Below, piece by piece: positions 1 to 8,051 of a stretch of DNA of 56,894 bases. The notes beneath the pieces are model-generated. The model ran no database searches, was not told where the DNA came from, and saw nothing but the letters and a program-made list of their open reading frames with translations. Position 1 is the stretch's first letter. Each line of letters opens with the position of its first letter. Origin of the DNA: an uncultured Bacilli bacterium (lineage in GTDB: Bacteria; Bacillota_I; Bacilli_A; RF39; UBA660); NCBI GenBank assembly GCA_934098455.1, contig CAKOOU010000003.1, positions 1 to 56,894 of the forward strand. The letters run 5' to 3'. Both the position numbers and the translations under genes were made by a program.

Positions 1-1153
1 AGCAGGAGTAAGTGGAACAACAATAACAACAACAGAAGATTCACAAACAGTAACAATAAATTTAACAAAGACATCAAATGACTTTACGATTAATTTGGAT
101 AAAGTAGAGGATTATATTGACCCTACAATTTTAAAAAATGCAATAATATTAAATGCAAAAAATCCAAAAAATTCAAACAGAACAACATTAGGAACTGAAG
201 TAACAACATTTACAAGTACATCAGGAGCGAATGAACATGTACTTAATACAGCACCAGATGATTATGGAACAAGTTATTATTTTAGAGGAAATGTAATAGA
301 TAATTATGTGAATTTTGCAAATTTAACATGGAGAATAGTAAGAATAAATGGTGATGGAAGTATAAGACTTATATTAGATGGCGTTGCAAAAGATACAAGT
401 GGTAATGCAATAACAACAACTTTTAATACTAATAAAGATGATAATGCATATGTAGGCTACATGTATGGAACAGCAGGAAGTACAACATATGAAGCTACGC
501 ACGAAAATAAAAATGATAGTACAATAAAAATTGCAGTAGACAAATGGTATGAAGATAATTTGAAAACAAACTATGCAAGTTATTTAAGTGACACATTATT
601 TTGTGGAGATAAAACACTTGCGAAAAGTGGAGTTGGCTCAGATAATACTGCGAAGGGTTATGGAACAAATATAACTTATTATTCATCAACAGAAAGATTA
701 ATGTACAGTAGTGGCACAACAAAGATAACAACTTCAACACCAACATTAAAATGTGCAGAGAAAACAAATGATAATTATTCAAGATACACAGTAAATCAAA
801 GTACATTACCAAATGGAAAAGAAACGAATGGAAATTTGAAATATCCAATAGGATTATTAACTGCAGATGAAGTAGCCTATGCCGGTGCTTATAAATATAA
901 TCAGGGTAATAAAACATATTATTTATATAATTCTTCAATGACTTCTTATTGGTGGCTTTCGTCTCCGTATTTCTCTTATGGTTCTCTTGTTACGGACGTG
1001 TGGTACGTTAATGGCTCGTTTGGGAGCGTCAACTGCTCCCTCGGCGTCGACCTCTCTGGCTCTTTCCGACCTAGTATCAACCTAAATGCTGATTTGCTAT
1101 TAAATGGAGGAGATGGAACGAAAGAAAATCCTTATACTGTTAAGTTAAGTTAG
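1..1153 (+). CDS. C-terminal part of a surface-type protein with a hypervariable C-terminus (5' end outside window)
   Basis: The frame is open from base 2 to the TAG at 1151-1153, so the true start lies upstream; the TTG at 95 has no Shine-Dalgarno and is not the start. The visible part is rich in Thr, Asn and Ser. Its end carries a WWLSSPY motif, a variable stretch and then FRPSINLN, the pattern of C-type-lectin-like or DUF6273-type ligand-binding domains. Bases 953-1081 are 67/129 G+C and only 16/129 A, unlike the rest of the gene. This fits the target protein of a diversity-generating retroelement. No reverse transcriptase or template repeat is visible in the window. A cell-surface location is inferred. 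Confidence 0.7.
   Translation, partial: AGVSGTTITTTEDSQTVTINLTKTSNDFTINLDKVEDYIDPTILKNAIILNAKNPKNSNRTTLGTEVTTFTSTSGANEHVLNTAPDDYGTSYYFRGNVIDNYVNFANLTWRIVRINGDGSIRLILDGVAKDTSGNAITTTFNTNKDDNAYVGYMYGTAGSTTYEATHENKNDSTIKIAVDKWYEDNLKTNYASYLSDTLFCGDKTLAKSGVGSDNTAKGYGTNITYYSSTERLMYSSGTTKITTSTPTLKCAEKTNDNYSRYTVNQSTLPNGKETNGNLKYPIGLLTADEVAYAGAYKYNQGNKTYYLYNSSMTSYWWLSSPYFSYGSLVTDVWYVNGSFGSVNCSLGVDLSGSFRPSINLNADLLLNGGDGTKENPYTVKLS
953..1081 (+). other. Candidate diversity-generating retroelement variable region
   Basis: From 1004 to 1066, 14 of 21 codons end in C, although C-ending codons are rare elsewhere in this AT-rich window. NNC codons are what results when AAC codons of a template repeat are mutated at both adenines while the third-position C is kept. 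The tract lies at the 3' end of the reading frame, where retroelement variable regions sit, just after a conserved Trp-Trp-Leu-Ser-Ser-Pro stretch and before a conserved Arg-Pro-Ser-Ile-Asn-Leu. Confidence 0.6.
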
Positions 1154-1163
1154 GTTTTAAAAT

Positions 1164-1195
1164 AAGTAAGTGACATTTTTTGCTTACTTTTTTTA
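1164..1195 (+). terminator. Rho-independent terminator after the variable-protein gene
   Basis: Inverted repeat aagtaag (1164-1170) and cttactt (1183-1189) followed by a T run, 10 bases after the stop codon. Confidence 0.75.
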
Positions 1196-1217
1196 TGTTT
1201 TAAAGGAGAAATTATAA

Positions 1218-1303
1218 TTCGACAATTAATGACAAATGTTTACATTTGTTGACAATGCTTTACAATATATTTTCTTTCTATTTGTCATTATATGTTGTAT
1301 AAT
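1218..1303 (+). promoter_or_regulatory. spo0A control region: 0A box, inverted repeat, -10 element
   Basis: The minus strand of 1218-1224 reads TGTCGAA, a perfect core Spo0A box. Next comes the inverted repeat acaaatgt-tt-acatttgt (1232-1249), whose arms resemble degenerate 0A boxes, as does tttgtcatt near 1281-1289. A TATAAT element with an upstream TG lies at 1298-1303, 35 bases before the start codon. Together they suggest autoregulation, as is known for spo0A of Bacillus subtilis. Confidence 0.6.
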
Positions 1304-1337
1304 TAATTTGCGTGAAGTTATTTAGAGGGAGAAAATT

Positions 1338-2087
1338 ATGAAAAATAAAGTACGTGTATTATTAGTTGATTCTGATAGTGAACAACTAAGAAGTATCGAG
1401 AAGTATTTTAGTAGTCACGCAGTAATAGAAGTAGTTAGAACTTTTGATGATGGTATAAAAGCAGATAATTATATTAAAAATAATATGAATGATTTTGATA
1501 TAGTTGTTATGGATGTTTTATTACCTAATAAAGATGGTATAAGTATCATAAAAAGTATTAGAGATAGAAGTATTGAAAAAGGTATTATTGTTTTAACTGG
1601 ATATAATTCTTTAGATTTAGTTAAACAAATTAATTTATTTAATGTAAATTATTTTATGTTAAAACCTATTAGTTTAAGAGATTTAGAATATCAATTATTA
1701 AATATTGATTCTAGAAAATTATCTGTTTTAGATTATGATAAAATTCTTGAAAGAGAAATATCTGATTTATTACATTTGTTAGGTGTTCCATCTCATGTTA
1801 AAGGATATGAATATATTAGAGAAGGAATTGGATTAATGTATAGCAATCCATCTATGTTAGGTGCAATTACTAAGGAAATGTATCCTGAAATAGCAGTTAA
1901 ATATAATACAACAAGTAGTCGTGTTGAAAGAGCAATTAGACATGCTATTGAAATTAGTTGGAATAGAGGAGATTATGATTTAATGGAAGACATTTTTGGT
2001 AATAGTGTTGATGTTGATAAATCTAGACCTACTAATAGTGAGTTTATAGCTACCTTAGCAGATAAGTTAAGATTAAAAAATAGATGA
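1338..2087 (+). CDS. spo0A: Spo0A, master sporulation response regulator
   Basis: A 249-residue protein with an N-terminal receiver domain and a C-terminal Spo0A DNA-binding domain. The receiver has an acidic pocket at D11 and D13, the phospho-acceptor D59 in VVMDV, a VLTGY threonine and an LKP lysine. The C-terminal half contains the nearly invariant Spo0A stretches GVPSHVKGYEY, ITKEMYPEIA, SSRVERAIRHAIE and RPTNSEFIA. The length is close to the 260-270 residues usual in Bacilli. A good Shine-Dalgarno (agaggga) precedes the ATG. Phosphorylated Spo0A starts the sporulation programme. Identification is essentially certain, and the TGA stop shows the standard code is used. Confidence 0.97.
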   Translation: MKNKVRVLLVDSDSEQLRSIEKYFSSHAVIEVVRTFDDGIKADNYIKNNMNDFDIVVMDVLLPNKDGISIIKSIRDRSIEKGIIVLTGYNSLDLVKQINLFNVNYFMLKPISLRDLEYQLLNIDSRKLSVLDYDKILEREISDLLHLLGVPSHVKGYEYIREGIGLMYSNPSMLGAITKEMYPEIAVKYNTTSSRVERAIRHAIEISWNRGDYDLMEDIFGNSVDVDKSRPTNSEFIATLADKLRLKNR

Positions 2088-2103
2088 ATAATTTATAAAT
2101 TTT

Positions 2104-2143
2104 ATCCTCATTATATACATAAGATATATAAGGAGGATTTTTT
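2104..2143 (+). terminator. Terminator-like hairpin that buries the Shine-Dalgarno of the next gene
   Basis: The arms 2104-2116 and 2126-2138 pair at 12 of 13 positions with a 9-base loop, and a run of six T follows. The 3' arm contains AGGAGG (2131-2136), the ribosome binding site of the ATG at 2145. The element can act as the spo0A terminator and also block translation of the Clp gene on read-through RNA. Confidence 0.65.
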
Positions 2144-2144
2144 A

Positions 2145-4004
2145 ATGAATAAAAATGGTAAAGATTGTATAAATGAGTATATGAAGCTTGCAGAAAAAGA
2201 AATGTTAAAATTAAATCATCCGTATGTTGGTAGTGAACATATGATACTTGCACTTCTTAAAAATGAAAGTATTAAAGATATATGTGATAGTTATGATTTA
2301 ACTTATGAAATATTTAAAAATGAATTAATTGATATTATTGGTAAATCAAATGTAAAGACGACAACTATTTTACATACTCCTTTGTTGAAAAGTATTATAA
2401 ATGATGCTAAGAAGGATGCAAAAGAAAATAATGATGGTGTTGTAACTCCTAATCATATAATGATAAGTATACTTGAAAGTGGAGATGGTATTGGGGTAAG
2501 AATACTATTAAGTTTGGGAGTAGATTTAGAAGGTATATATAAAGAATTAAAGAGAAATTATAACACTATATTTAATGAAATTAAAAAGTATGGTTATGAT
2601 TTAAGTAATAATGATACTAAACTTATTGGTAGAGATAAAGAATTAGATGAAATAATAGAAGTATTACTTAGAAAAAATAAAAATAATCCATTATTATTAG
2701 GGGAAGCTGGTGTTGGTAAAACTGCAATTGTTGAAGAACTTGCTAATAGAATAAAAAATGGTGTATATGATAAATTTAAAGGATATAAAATATTTTGTTT
2801 AGATATGTCACTTTTATTATCGGGTTCTAAATATAGAGGAGATTTTGAAGAAAGACTTAATACTGTTATTAAAGAAGTAATTGATAATGGTAAAATAATA
2901 TTATTTATAGATGAAGTGCATACAATAATGCATGCTGGTGGAAGTGAAGGTGCTATTGATGCTTCTAATATACTAAAACCTTATTTATGTAAAGATAAAT
3001 TAAAAATAATAGGTGCAACAACTAAAGAAGAATATAATAAATATATTAGTAAAGATAAAGCGTTAGTTAGAAGATTTGATATGATAAATATAAATGAACC
3101 TAGTTTAGAAGATACTAAAGATATTTTATATAAAATAAAAGATAAATATAAAACTTATCATAGTGTTAATATAACTAAAAGTAATATTGATATGATTGTT
3201 AATTATAGTGAAAAATATTTATCTGATAAAAAAAATCCAGATAAGTCTATAGATTTATTGGATAGTGTATGTTCTTATGTTAAAAATTGTGGTAAATGTA
3301 AAATATATAAGAGAGATATTGAATGTGTTATTAGTAGAAAAATAAATAGAAAGTTAGTATATGATAAAAGTATTGTTGTTAATAATATTAAAAGTAGAGT
3401 TTATGGACAAGATAATGTTATTGATAACTTAGTTAATATTGTTAATATGGATGGTTTTAAAAGTATATTATTAATAGGTGGTATTGGGGTAGGAAAGAGT
3501 ATAAGTGTTAAAGAAATTGCTAATGAAATGAATATTAATTTTATTAGTTTTGATATGGGATTATATAGTAATAGTTATAGTGTTAATAATATATATAGTG
3601 GAGAAGATAGTATTTATAATAAGATAAAAGATAATAGTATTATATTATTTGATAATATAGAGAAGGCTAATATTAATGTTGTTGATAATATTATGAAGAT
3701 TATTGAGAATAAATCTATAAAAGATAAGAAGTTAGGTAATTGTGTTATATTTTTAAGTGTTACAGAGAATGTTAAATATGGTATTGGTTTTAGTAAAAAT
3801 ATTGATGTTGTTAAATATAATAATAAGAAAGTTATTGATAATGTTGATTATGTTATTAATTTTAATAATATAGATAGTGATGCTATTAGTAAGTATATAG
3901 AGTTTAATAATATTAAAGACTTTGATTATGCTAGTTGTGATTATGCTAATTATGGTTTTAGAGGTGTTAAGATAAGTATGAAGAATAAAGATTTGATTAA
4001 GTGA
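2145..4004 (+). CDS. ClpC/ClpA-like AAA+ unfoldase, short form
   Basis: A 619-residue Hsp100 ATPase. Residues 1-140 form a Clp N-domain. The first AAA+ module has Walker A GEAGVGKT and Walker B ILFIDEVHT, plus the SGSKYRGDFEER pore-region motif. The second module keeps Walker A GGIGVGKS and a Walker B-like IILFDNIEKA, but is divergent and lacks most of the C-terminal small domain. No ClpC middle domain lies between the modules; typical ClpC is about 810 residues. A GIGF sequence near residue 545 resembles the IGF loop that docks ClpP. It probably feeds substrates to ClpP, but with altered adaptor control. Confidence 0.85.
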   Translation: MNKNGKDCINEYMKLAEKEMLKLNHPYVGSEHMILALLKNESIKDICDSYDLTYEIFKNELIDIIGKSNVKTTTILHTPLLKSIINDAKKDAKENNDGVVTPNHIMISILESGDGIGVRILLSLGVDLEGIYKELKRNYNTIFNEIKKYGYDLSNNDTKLIGRDKELDEIIEVLLRKNKNNPLLLGEAGVGKTAIVEELANRIKNGVYDKFKGYKIFCLDMSLLLSGSKYRGDFEERLNTVIKEVIDNGKIILFIDEVHTIMHAGGSEGAIDASNILKPYLCKDKLKIIGATTKEEYNKYISKDKALVRRFDMININEPSLEDTKDILYKIKDKYKTYHSVNITKSNIDMIVNYSEKYLSDKKNPDKSIDLLDSVCSYVKNCGKCKIYKRDIECVISRKINRKLVYDKSIVVNNIKSRVYGQDNVIDNLVNIVNMDGFKSILLIGGIGVGKSISVKEIANEMNINFISFDMGLYSNSYSVNNIYSGEDSIYNKIKDNSIILFDNIEKANINVVDNIMKIIENKSIKDKKLGNCVIFLSVTENVKYGIGFSKNIDVVKYNNKKVIDNVDYVINFNNIDSDAISKYIEFNNIKDFDYASCDYANYGFRGVKISMKNKDLIK

Positions 4005-4006
4005 AT

Positions 4007-4027
4007 TGCACCTATATGGTGTATTTT
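4007..4027 (+). terminator. Weak terminator after the Clp ATPase
   Basis: Short stem tgcacc / ggtgta (one GU pair) followed by a T run, directly after the TGA stop. Confidence 0.4.
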
Positions 4028-4080
4028 TCATATTAAATTCATATAAAATATGATAGAATAAGGTTTAAGGAGATGGGGAT

Positions 4081-5472
4081 ATGAAATTTTATAATAGTCT
4101 AACTAGAAGTGTTGATGAATTTGTTCCTAGAGATAAGAATTTAGTTACTATGTATACATGTGGTCCTACTGTTTATCATTATGCTCATATAGGTAATTTA
4201 AGAACGTATATAATGGAAGATATTTTAGAGAAGAGTTTAGAGTATTTAGGTTATAATGTTAAGAGGGTTATGAATATTACTGATGTTGGACATTTATCAA
4301 GTGATGCTGATACTGGTGAAGATAAAATGCTTAAGGGTGCTAAAAGAGAACATAAAAGTGTAATGGAAATTGCAAAGTATTATACAGAATGTTTTAAAAG
4401 TGATTGTGATTCTTTAAATATTAAATGGCCTAGTATAGTTGTACCAGCTACTAGTATGATAAATGAATATATTGAGTTTATTAAAGTTTTAGAGAAAAAA
4501 GGATATACTTATTTTAGTGGAGGTAATGTTTATTTTGATACATCTAAATTAGATAAGTATTATGTTTTAACTAATAATAATGAGAGTGATTTAATAAATG
4601 CTGTTAGAGATGATGTAGAAGTAGATAAAAATAAAAAGAATAGTATAGATTTTGTTTTATGGTTTACTAAATCTAAATTTGATAGTCAAGAATTAAAGTG
4701 GGATAGTCCATGGGGTGTAGGTTATCCTGGATGGCATATTGAATGTAGTGTAATTAGTTATAAAAATTTAGGAGAATATTTAGATATTCATTGTGGTGGT
4801 GTAGATAATAAATTTCCTCATCATACTAATGAAATAGCTCAAACTGAAAGTTATACTGGTCATAAATGGTGTAATTATTGGTTTCATCCAGAGCATTTAA
4901 ATGATGAAAGTGGGAAGATGAGTAAAAGTAAGGGAGAGTTTTTAACTATTTCTTTATTAAAAGAAAAAGGATATAATCCTTTGAGTTATAGATTTATGAC
5001 ATTAAATAGTCATTATAGAAAACAGCTTGTCTTTAGTTATGATAATTTGAATCAAAGTGAAAATGCTTATAAAAAATTATTAAATAAAATTAATAATATT
5101 TCTGATGAAGGAGAATTTGATAAAGAAAAATTTGAAAAATATAATGATAGTTTTAAAAAATGTATTAGTGAAGATTTAAACACTAGTAATGCTATTACTG
5201 TTTTATATGATTTATTAAAAGATAATGATGTGAATGGTAAAACTAAATTAGAACTTATAAAATCATTTGATAAAGTGTTAAGTTTAGATTTAATTAAAAA
5301 CAATGTTGTTAGTGATAAACACGATTATATAATGTCTAAGATTGAACTTAGAAATAATGCTAAAAAGAATAAAGATTATGAACTTGCTGATAAAATAAGA
5401 AATGAACTTTTAAATGAAGGAATTGTTTTAGTAGATACCAGAGAGGGTACTACTTATAAAATGGAGGATTAG
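4081..5472 (+). CDS. cysS: Cysteinyl-tRNA synthetase
   Basis: A 463-residue class I synthetase that charges tRNA-Cys. It has the N-terminal CGPTVYHYAHIGN motif (HIGH signature and first zinc ligand), the zinc-site motifs GWHIECS and HCGGVDNKFPHH, and KMSKSKG near residue 280. The length matches the family. Start ATG 4081 follows an aaggaga Shine-Dalgarno. The next gene begins two bases after its TAG, so the two are probably co-transcribed. Confidence 0.96.
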   Translation: MKFYNSLTRSVDEFVPRDKNLVTMYTCGPTVYHYAHIGNLRTYIMEDILEKSLEYLGYNVKRVMNITDVGHLSSDADTGEDKMLKGAKREHKSVMEIAKYYTECFKSDCDSLNIKWPSIVVPATSMINEYIEFIKVLEKKGYTYFSGGNVYFDTSKLDKYYVLTNNNESDLINAVRDDVEVDKNKKNSIDFVLWFTKSKFDSQELKWDSPWGVGYPGWHIECSVISYKNLGEYLDIHCGGVDNKFPHHTNEIAQTESYTGHKWCNYWFHPEHLNDESGKMSKSKGEFLTISLLKEKGYNPLSYRFMTLNSHYRKQLVFSYDNLNQSENAYKKLLNKINNISDEGEFDKEKFEKYNDSFKKCISEDLNTSNAITVLYDLLKDNDVNGKTKLELIKSFDKVLSLDLIKNNVVSDKHDYIMSKIELRNNAKKNKDYELADKIRNELLNEGIVLVDTREGTTYKMED

Positions 5473-5474
5473 TT

Positions 5475-6143
5475 ATGGATAATTTTGCTTTATATTTACT
5501 TGCTTTAATTATACCTTTAATTGCTCAAATTTATATTAATGTTTGTCATGATAAGTATAGAAGGATTGAGAATAAGAAGAAATTAACTGGTTTTGAAGTT
5601 GCTAGAAAAATATTAGATTCTAATGGATTAAAAGATATTTATATTGTTGAAACAAAAGGTAATTTAACTGACCATTATGACCCTAGACGTAAAACTGTTA
5701 AGTTAAGTAGTGATGTTTTTCATGGTGATAGTATTGCTAGTATGGCAGTTGCTGCTCATGAGTGTGGTCATGCTATACAAGATAAAGAAGGCTATATATT
5801 TATGAAAATAAGAAGTTTTATTTTTCCAGTAGTTAGTTTTGGTACTAAAATTGCTTATGTTATATTATTGATTGGTTTGATTGCAGATTTAATGAATTTA
5901 ATATGGGCTGGTATTTTATTAGTTGGGTTAGGACTTATTTTTCAACTTGTTACTTTACCAGTAGAGATTAATGCTAGCAAAAGAGCGATGGTGGAGTTAG
6001 AAAATAATGTTGGTGCTTTAGATAGTGACATCAATGGAACAAAAACTATGTTAACTGCTGCTGCTTTAACTTATGTTGCTGGAGTATTATCTAGTGCATT
6101 AGAAATATTAAGATTAATTCTTATCTTTAGTGATAGAGATTAA
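5475..6143 (+). CDS. YugP-type membrane zinc metallopeptidase
   Basis: A 222-residue membrane protein with an N-terminal membrane helix, the zinc-binding HECGH motif (H95, E96, H99) and two or three further hydrophobic helices between about 108 and 160. The LPVEINASKRA stretch after the helices is typical of YugP (DUF2268-like, peptidase M48-related) proteins. The family is widespread in Firmicutes, with a poorly known role in membrane protein turnover. It lies immediately after cysS. The closing bases overlap a short agatt/aatct palindrome with a T run that may end the transcript. Confidence 0.88.
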   Translation: MDNFALYLLALIIPLIAQIYINVCHDKYRRIENKKKLTGFEVARKILDSNGLKDIYIVETKGNLTDHYDPRRKTVKLSSDVFHGDSIASMAVAAHECGHAIQDKEGYIFMKIRSFIFPVVSFGTKIAYVILLIGLIADLMNLIWAGILLVGLGLIFQLVTLPVEINASKRAMVELENNVGALDSDINGTKTMLTAAALTYVAGVLSSALEILRLILIFSDRD

Positions 6144-6242
6144 TCTTTTTTTGTAAATATTTTGTATACTTTATTTTATATTTGAACGTAATAGTTGATT
6201 TAAGAAAAAAAATGAATTACAATTTTTTTAGAAGGTGATATT

Positions 6243-6914
6243 GTGGAACGCATTGATAGAGAACAAGAAAAAATGTTTAGAATGATAAATGAAAATAGTC
6301 TAAATAAAAAGATAGAAGAAGAACAACAAAGAGTATTATATGAACAACAATTATTGAGAGAAACAAATAAATTAAAATTTAAGAAAAAATTAAAAAATAT
6401 TTTAATTGTATCTGCTGTTGTTTCTGGATTAGTTGCAGGAGGTTATGTAAGTAAAGATTATATTGTTAGACAAAATGATTTAAATGATGCTAATAAATAT
6501 ATGAGTGAAGCTATAAATTTTGTATGTCCTGATTTGGATAGAGAAGTTTTATCTGACAATACTGTTTATTTATTTAATAACGATGGTGAATCTTATGCTA
6601 AGATTGTTGATGAATTACAAAGTAAGTATGGTTTTAGTAGAGATTGTGCAATTTATTGCGTTTCTGAAAAATACGGAGAAAGTGCTTTTAATGAAGTAGT
6701 AAAACTATATGGTTTTAAAGATAAAGATGATTTCTTATATTCATATTATTCAAAGCCTACATCTCTTTCTAGTTCTGGAGAAACAGTATATTCTAAAGAA
6801 GGTTCTTATAGGGTTTTTGAAAATAATGTACAAAATGAGTTAATTAATAAAGTTAATTCTATAAAAAGTAATGTTGATTCTAAATTATTAAATAGTAGAG
6901 GTATGAAAAGATGA
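6243..6914 (+). CDS. Unknown membrane-anchored protein with N-terminal coiled coil
   Basis: A 223-residue protein with a GTG start after the Shine-Dalgarno gaaggtgat. Residues 1-45 are charged, rich in Glu, Gln and Lys, and predicted coiled coil. A single membrane helix at about 51-68 follows, then a soluble domain of some 150 residues on the far side of the membrane. That domain has three spaced cysteines and a YGESAFNEVVKLYGF stretch. I do not recognise a family. Its last four bases overlap the next gene (ATGA), so the two are translationally coupled. Confidence 0.75.
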   Translation: MERIDREQEKMFRMINENSLNKKIEEEQQRVLYEQQLLRETNKLKFKKKLKNILIVSAVVSGLVAGGYVSKDYIVRQNDLNDANKYMSEAINFVCPDLDREVLSDNTVYLFNNDGESYAKIVDELQSKYGFSRDCAIYCVSEKYGESAFNEVVKLYGFKDKDDFLYSYYSKPTSLSSSGETVYSKEGSYRVFENNVQNELINKVNSIKSNVDSKLLNSRGMKR

Positions 6915-7126
6915 ATGAAGATAAAATATTAGTTAAGTCTTATAATATTGGAAAAAATGTTTATTTAGTACTTAATGAAATTAATTATAATAACAATCAT
7001 TATATATATTTATGTAATGAGGATGATGATAATGATATGATGATTAGAAAAGTAATAAATGGTAAGTTAGAAGTATTAGATAATGAAGAAGAAGTAAGAA
7101 ATGTTTTAAAATTACTATGCAAATAG
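6911..7126 (+). CDS. Small acidic DUF1292-like protein
   Basis: A 71-residue protein with the beta-rich layout of DUF1292/YrzB proteins: a short N-terminal strand pair, then YLCNEDDDND and an IRKVINGKLEVLDNEEE stretch. The match is from the pattern only. The start overlaps the preceding stop by four bases. Its 3' end and terminator are repeated almost perfectly at 7916-7983, on the other side of maf. Confidence 0.65.
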   Translation: MNEDKILVKSYNIGKNVYLVLNEINYNNNHYIYLCNEDDDNDMMIRKVINGKLEVLDNEEEVRNVLKLLCK

Positions 7127-7141
7127 TGATTTTTTTTCTTA
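7074..7141 (+). repeat. 68-bp repeat, copy 1 (3' end of the DUF1292-like gene plus terminator)
   Basis: Identical at 67 of 68 positions to 7916-7983. It encodes the last residues of the DUF1292-like protein and a terminator (actat 7114-7118, atagt 7123-7127, then eight T). Confidence 0.9.
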
Positions 7142-7263
7142 TGTTATATATTTGATATATAGTAATGTTGTGATAAATTTTTTTTTAAAATCAAAAAATA
7201 TTAGATAGTATTATTAGAAAATCATAAAAAATGTTATAATTATTTTGTAGGAGGATGATAAGA

Positions 7264-7842
7264 ATGAAATTAATTTTAGCTTCAAATTCTAGAACTAGAA
7301 AAGAAGTATTAGACAAAGTAGGATTGATATATGATGTTATTCCAAGTAATATAGAAGAGCATTCGGATAAAACTGAACCGAAAGAATATGTTATGGATTT
7401 ATCAAGGCAAAAAGCTGAAGCAGTTGCTAAAGATTTAAAAGAGGGTGTTATACTTTCTGCAGATTCTATAATTTATATAGATGATAAAAAATTGGAAAAG
7501 CCAAAAACAAAAGAACAAGCGAAAATTATGTTGAAGGCTTTATCTGGTAGGATTAATTATGCTGTAACAGGAGTAACAATCATAGATTTATATCAAAATA
7601 AAAAAATTACATTAAATGAAGTAACACAAGTATATTTTGATAAATTATCTGATGAAGAAATTGATTGGTATATTGAAAATGAACAATATATTTTTGAAAG
7701 ATGTGGATATTCAATAGCAGGTAAATCGGCTATTTATATTCCAAAAATAAATGGTGATTATTACAATATTTTAGGTATGCCAATTAGTAGGGTTTATAAG
7801 GAACTTAATAAACTAGGATATAAATTATCTGATTTTAATTAA
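7264..7842 (+). CDS. maf: Maf-family nucleotide pyrophosphatase
   Basis: A 192-residue Maf protein, which hydrolyses non-canonical or modified nucleoside triphosphates. It has the N-terminal LILASNSRTRKEVL motif, the ADSII motif with the catalytic Asp, and AGKSAIYIPKINGDYYNILGMP at the end. I place the start at ATG 7264 and not 7255, because AGGAGG abuts the upstream ATG and is well spaced only for 7264. The gene sits between the two copies of the 68-bp repeat. Confidence 0.93.
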   Translation: MKLILASNSRTRKEVLDKVGLIYDVIPSNIEEHSDKTEPKEYVMDLSRQKAEAVAKDLKEGVILSADSIIYIDDKKLEKPKTKEQAKIMLKALSGRINYAVTGVTIIDLYQNKKITLNEVTQVYFDKLSDEEIDWYIENEQYIFERCGYSIAGKSAIYIPKINGDYYNILGMPISRVYKELNKLGYKLSDFN

Positions 7843-7915
7843 AATTAGTTAAGTAAGAAATATATTAATAATGTTTTTGATGATTAACTTTCTAATAATA
7901 TTATTACATTAAAAA

Positions 7916-7983
7916 TATTAGATAATGAAGAAGAAGTAAGAGATGTTTTAAAATTACTATGCAAATAGTGATTTTTTTTCTTA
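7916..7983 (+). pseudogene. Decayed duplicate of the DUF1292-like gene's 3' end (68-bp repeat, copy 2)
   Basis: The repeat encodes the final ~17 codons of the DUF1292-like protein with one substitution (Asn to Asp), its stop codon and its terminator. No matching 5' part is found upstream. The similarity stops abruptly at 7916, so this is a fragment left by a duplication or by insertion of maf. Confidence 0.8.
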
Positions 7984-8051
7984 ATTAAATGTAGTATAAT
8001 AAGTTTGTTTATTTTTATAATAAAATTATAAATGTGAATTGAGGTGTAAGA

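Noticed and set aside
495..938. 147-codon minus-strand frame inside the first gene
   Set aside because: Shadow of the variable-protein gene: low complexity, no Shine-Dalgarno.
4028..4080. T-box riboswitch before cysS
   Set aside because: The space is too short and holds no specifier loop or T-box sequence.
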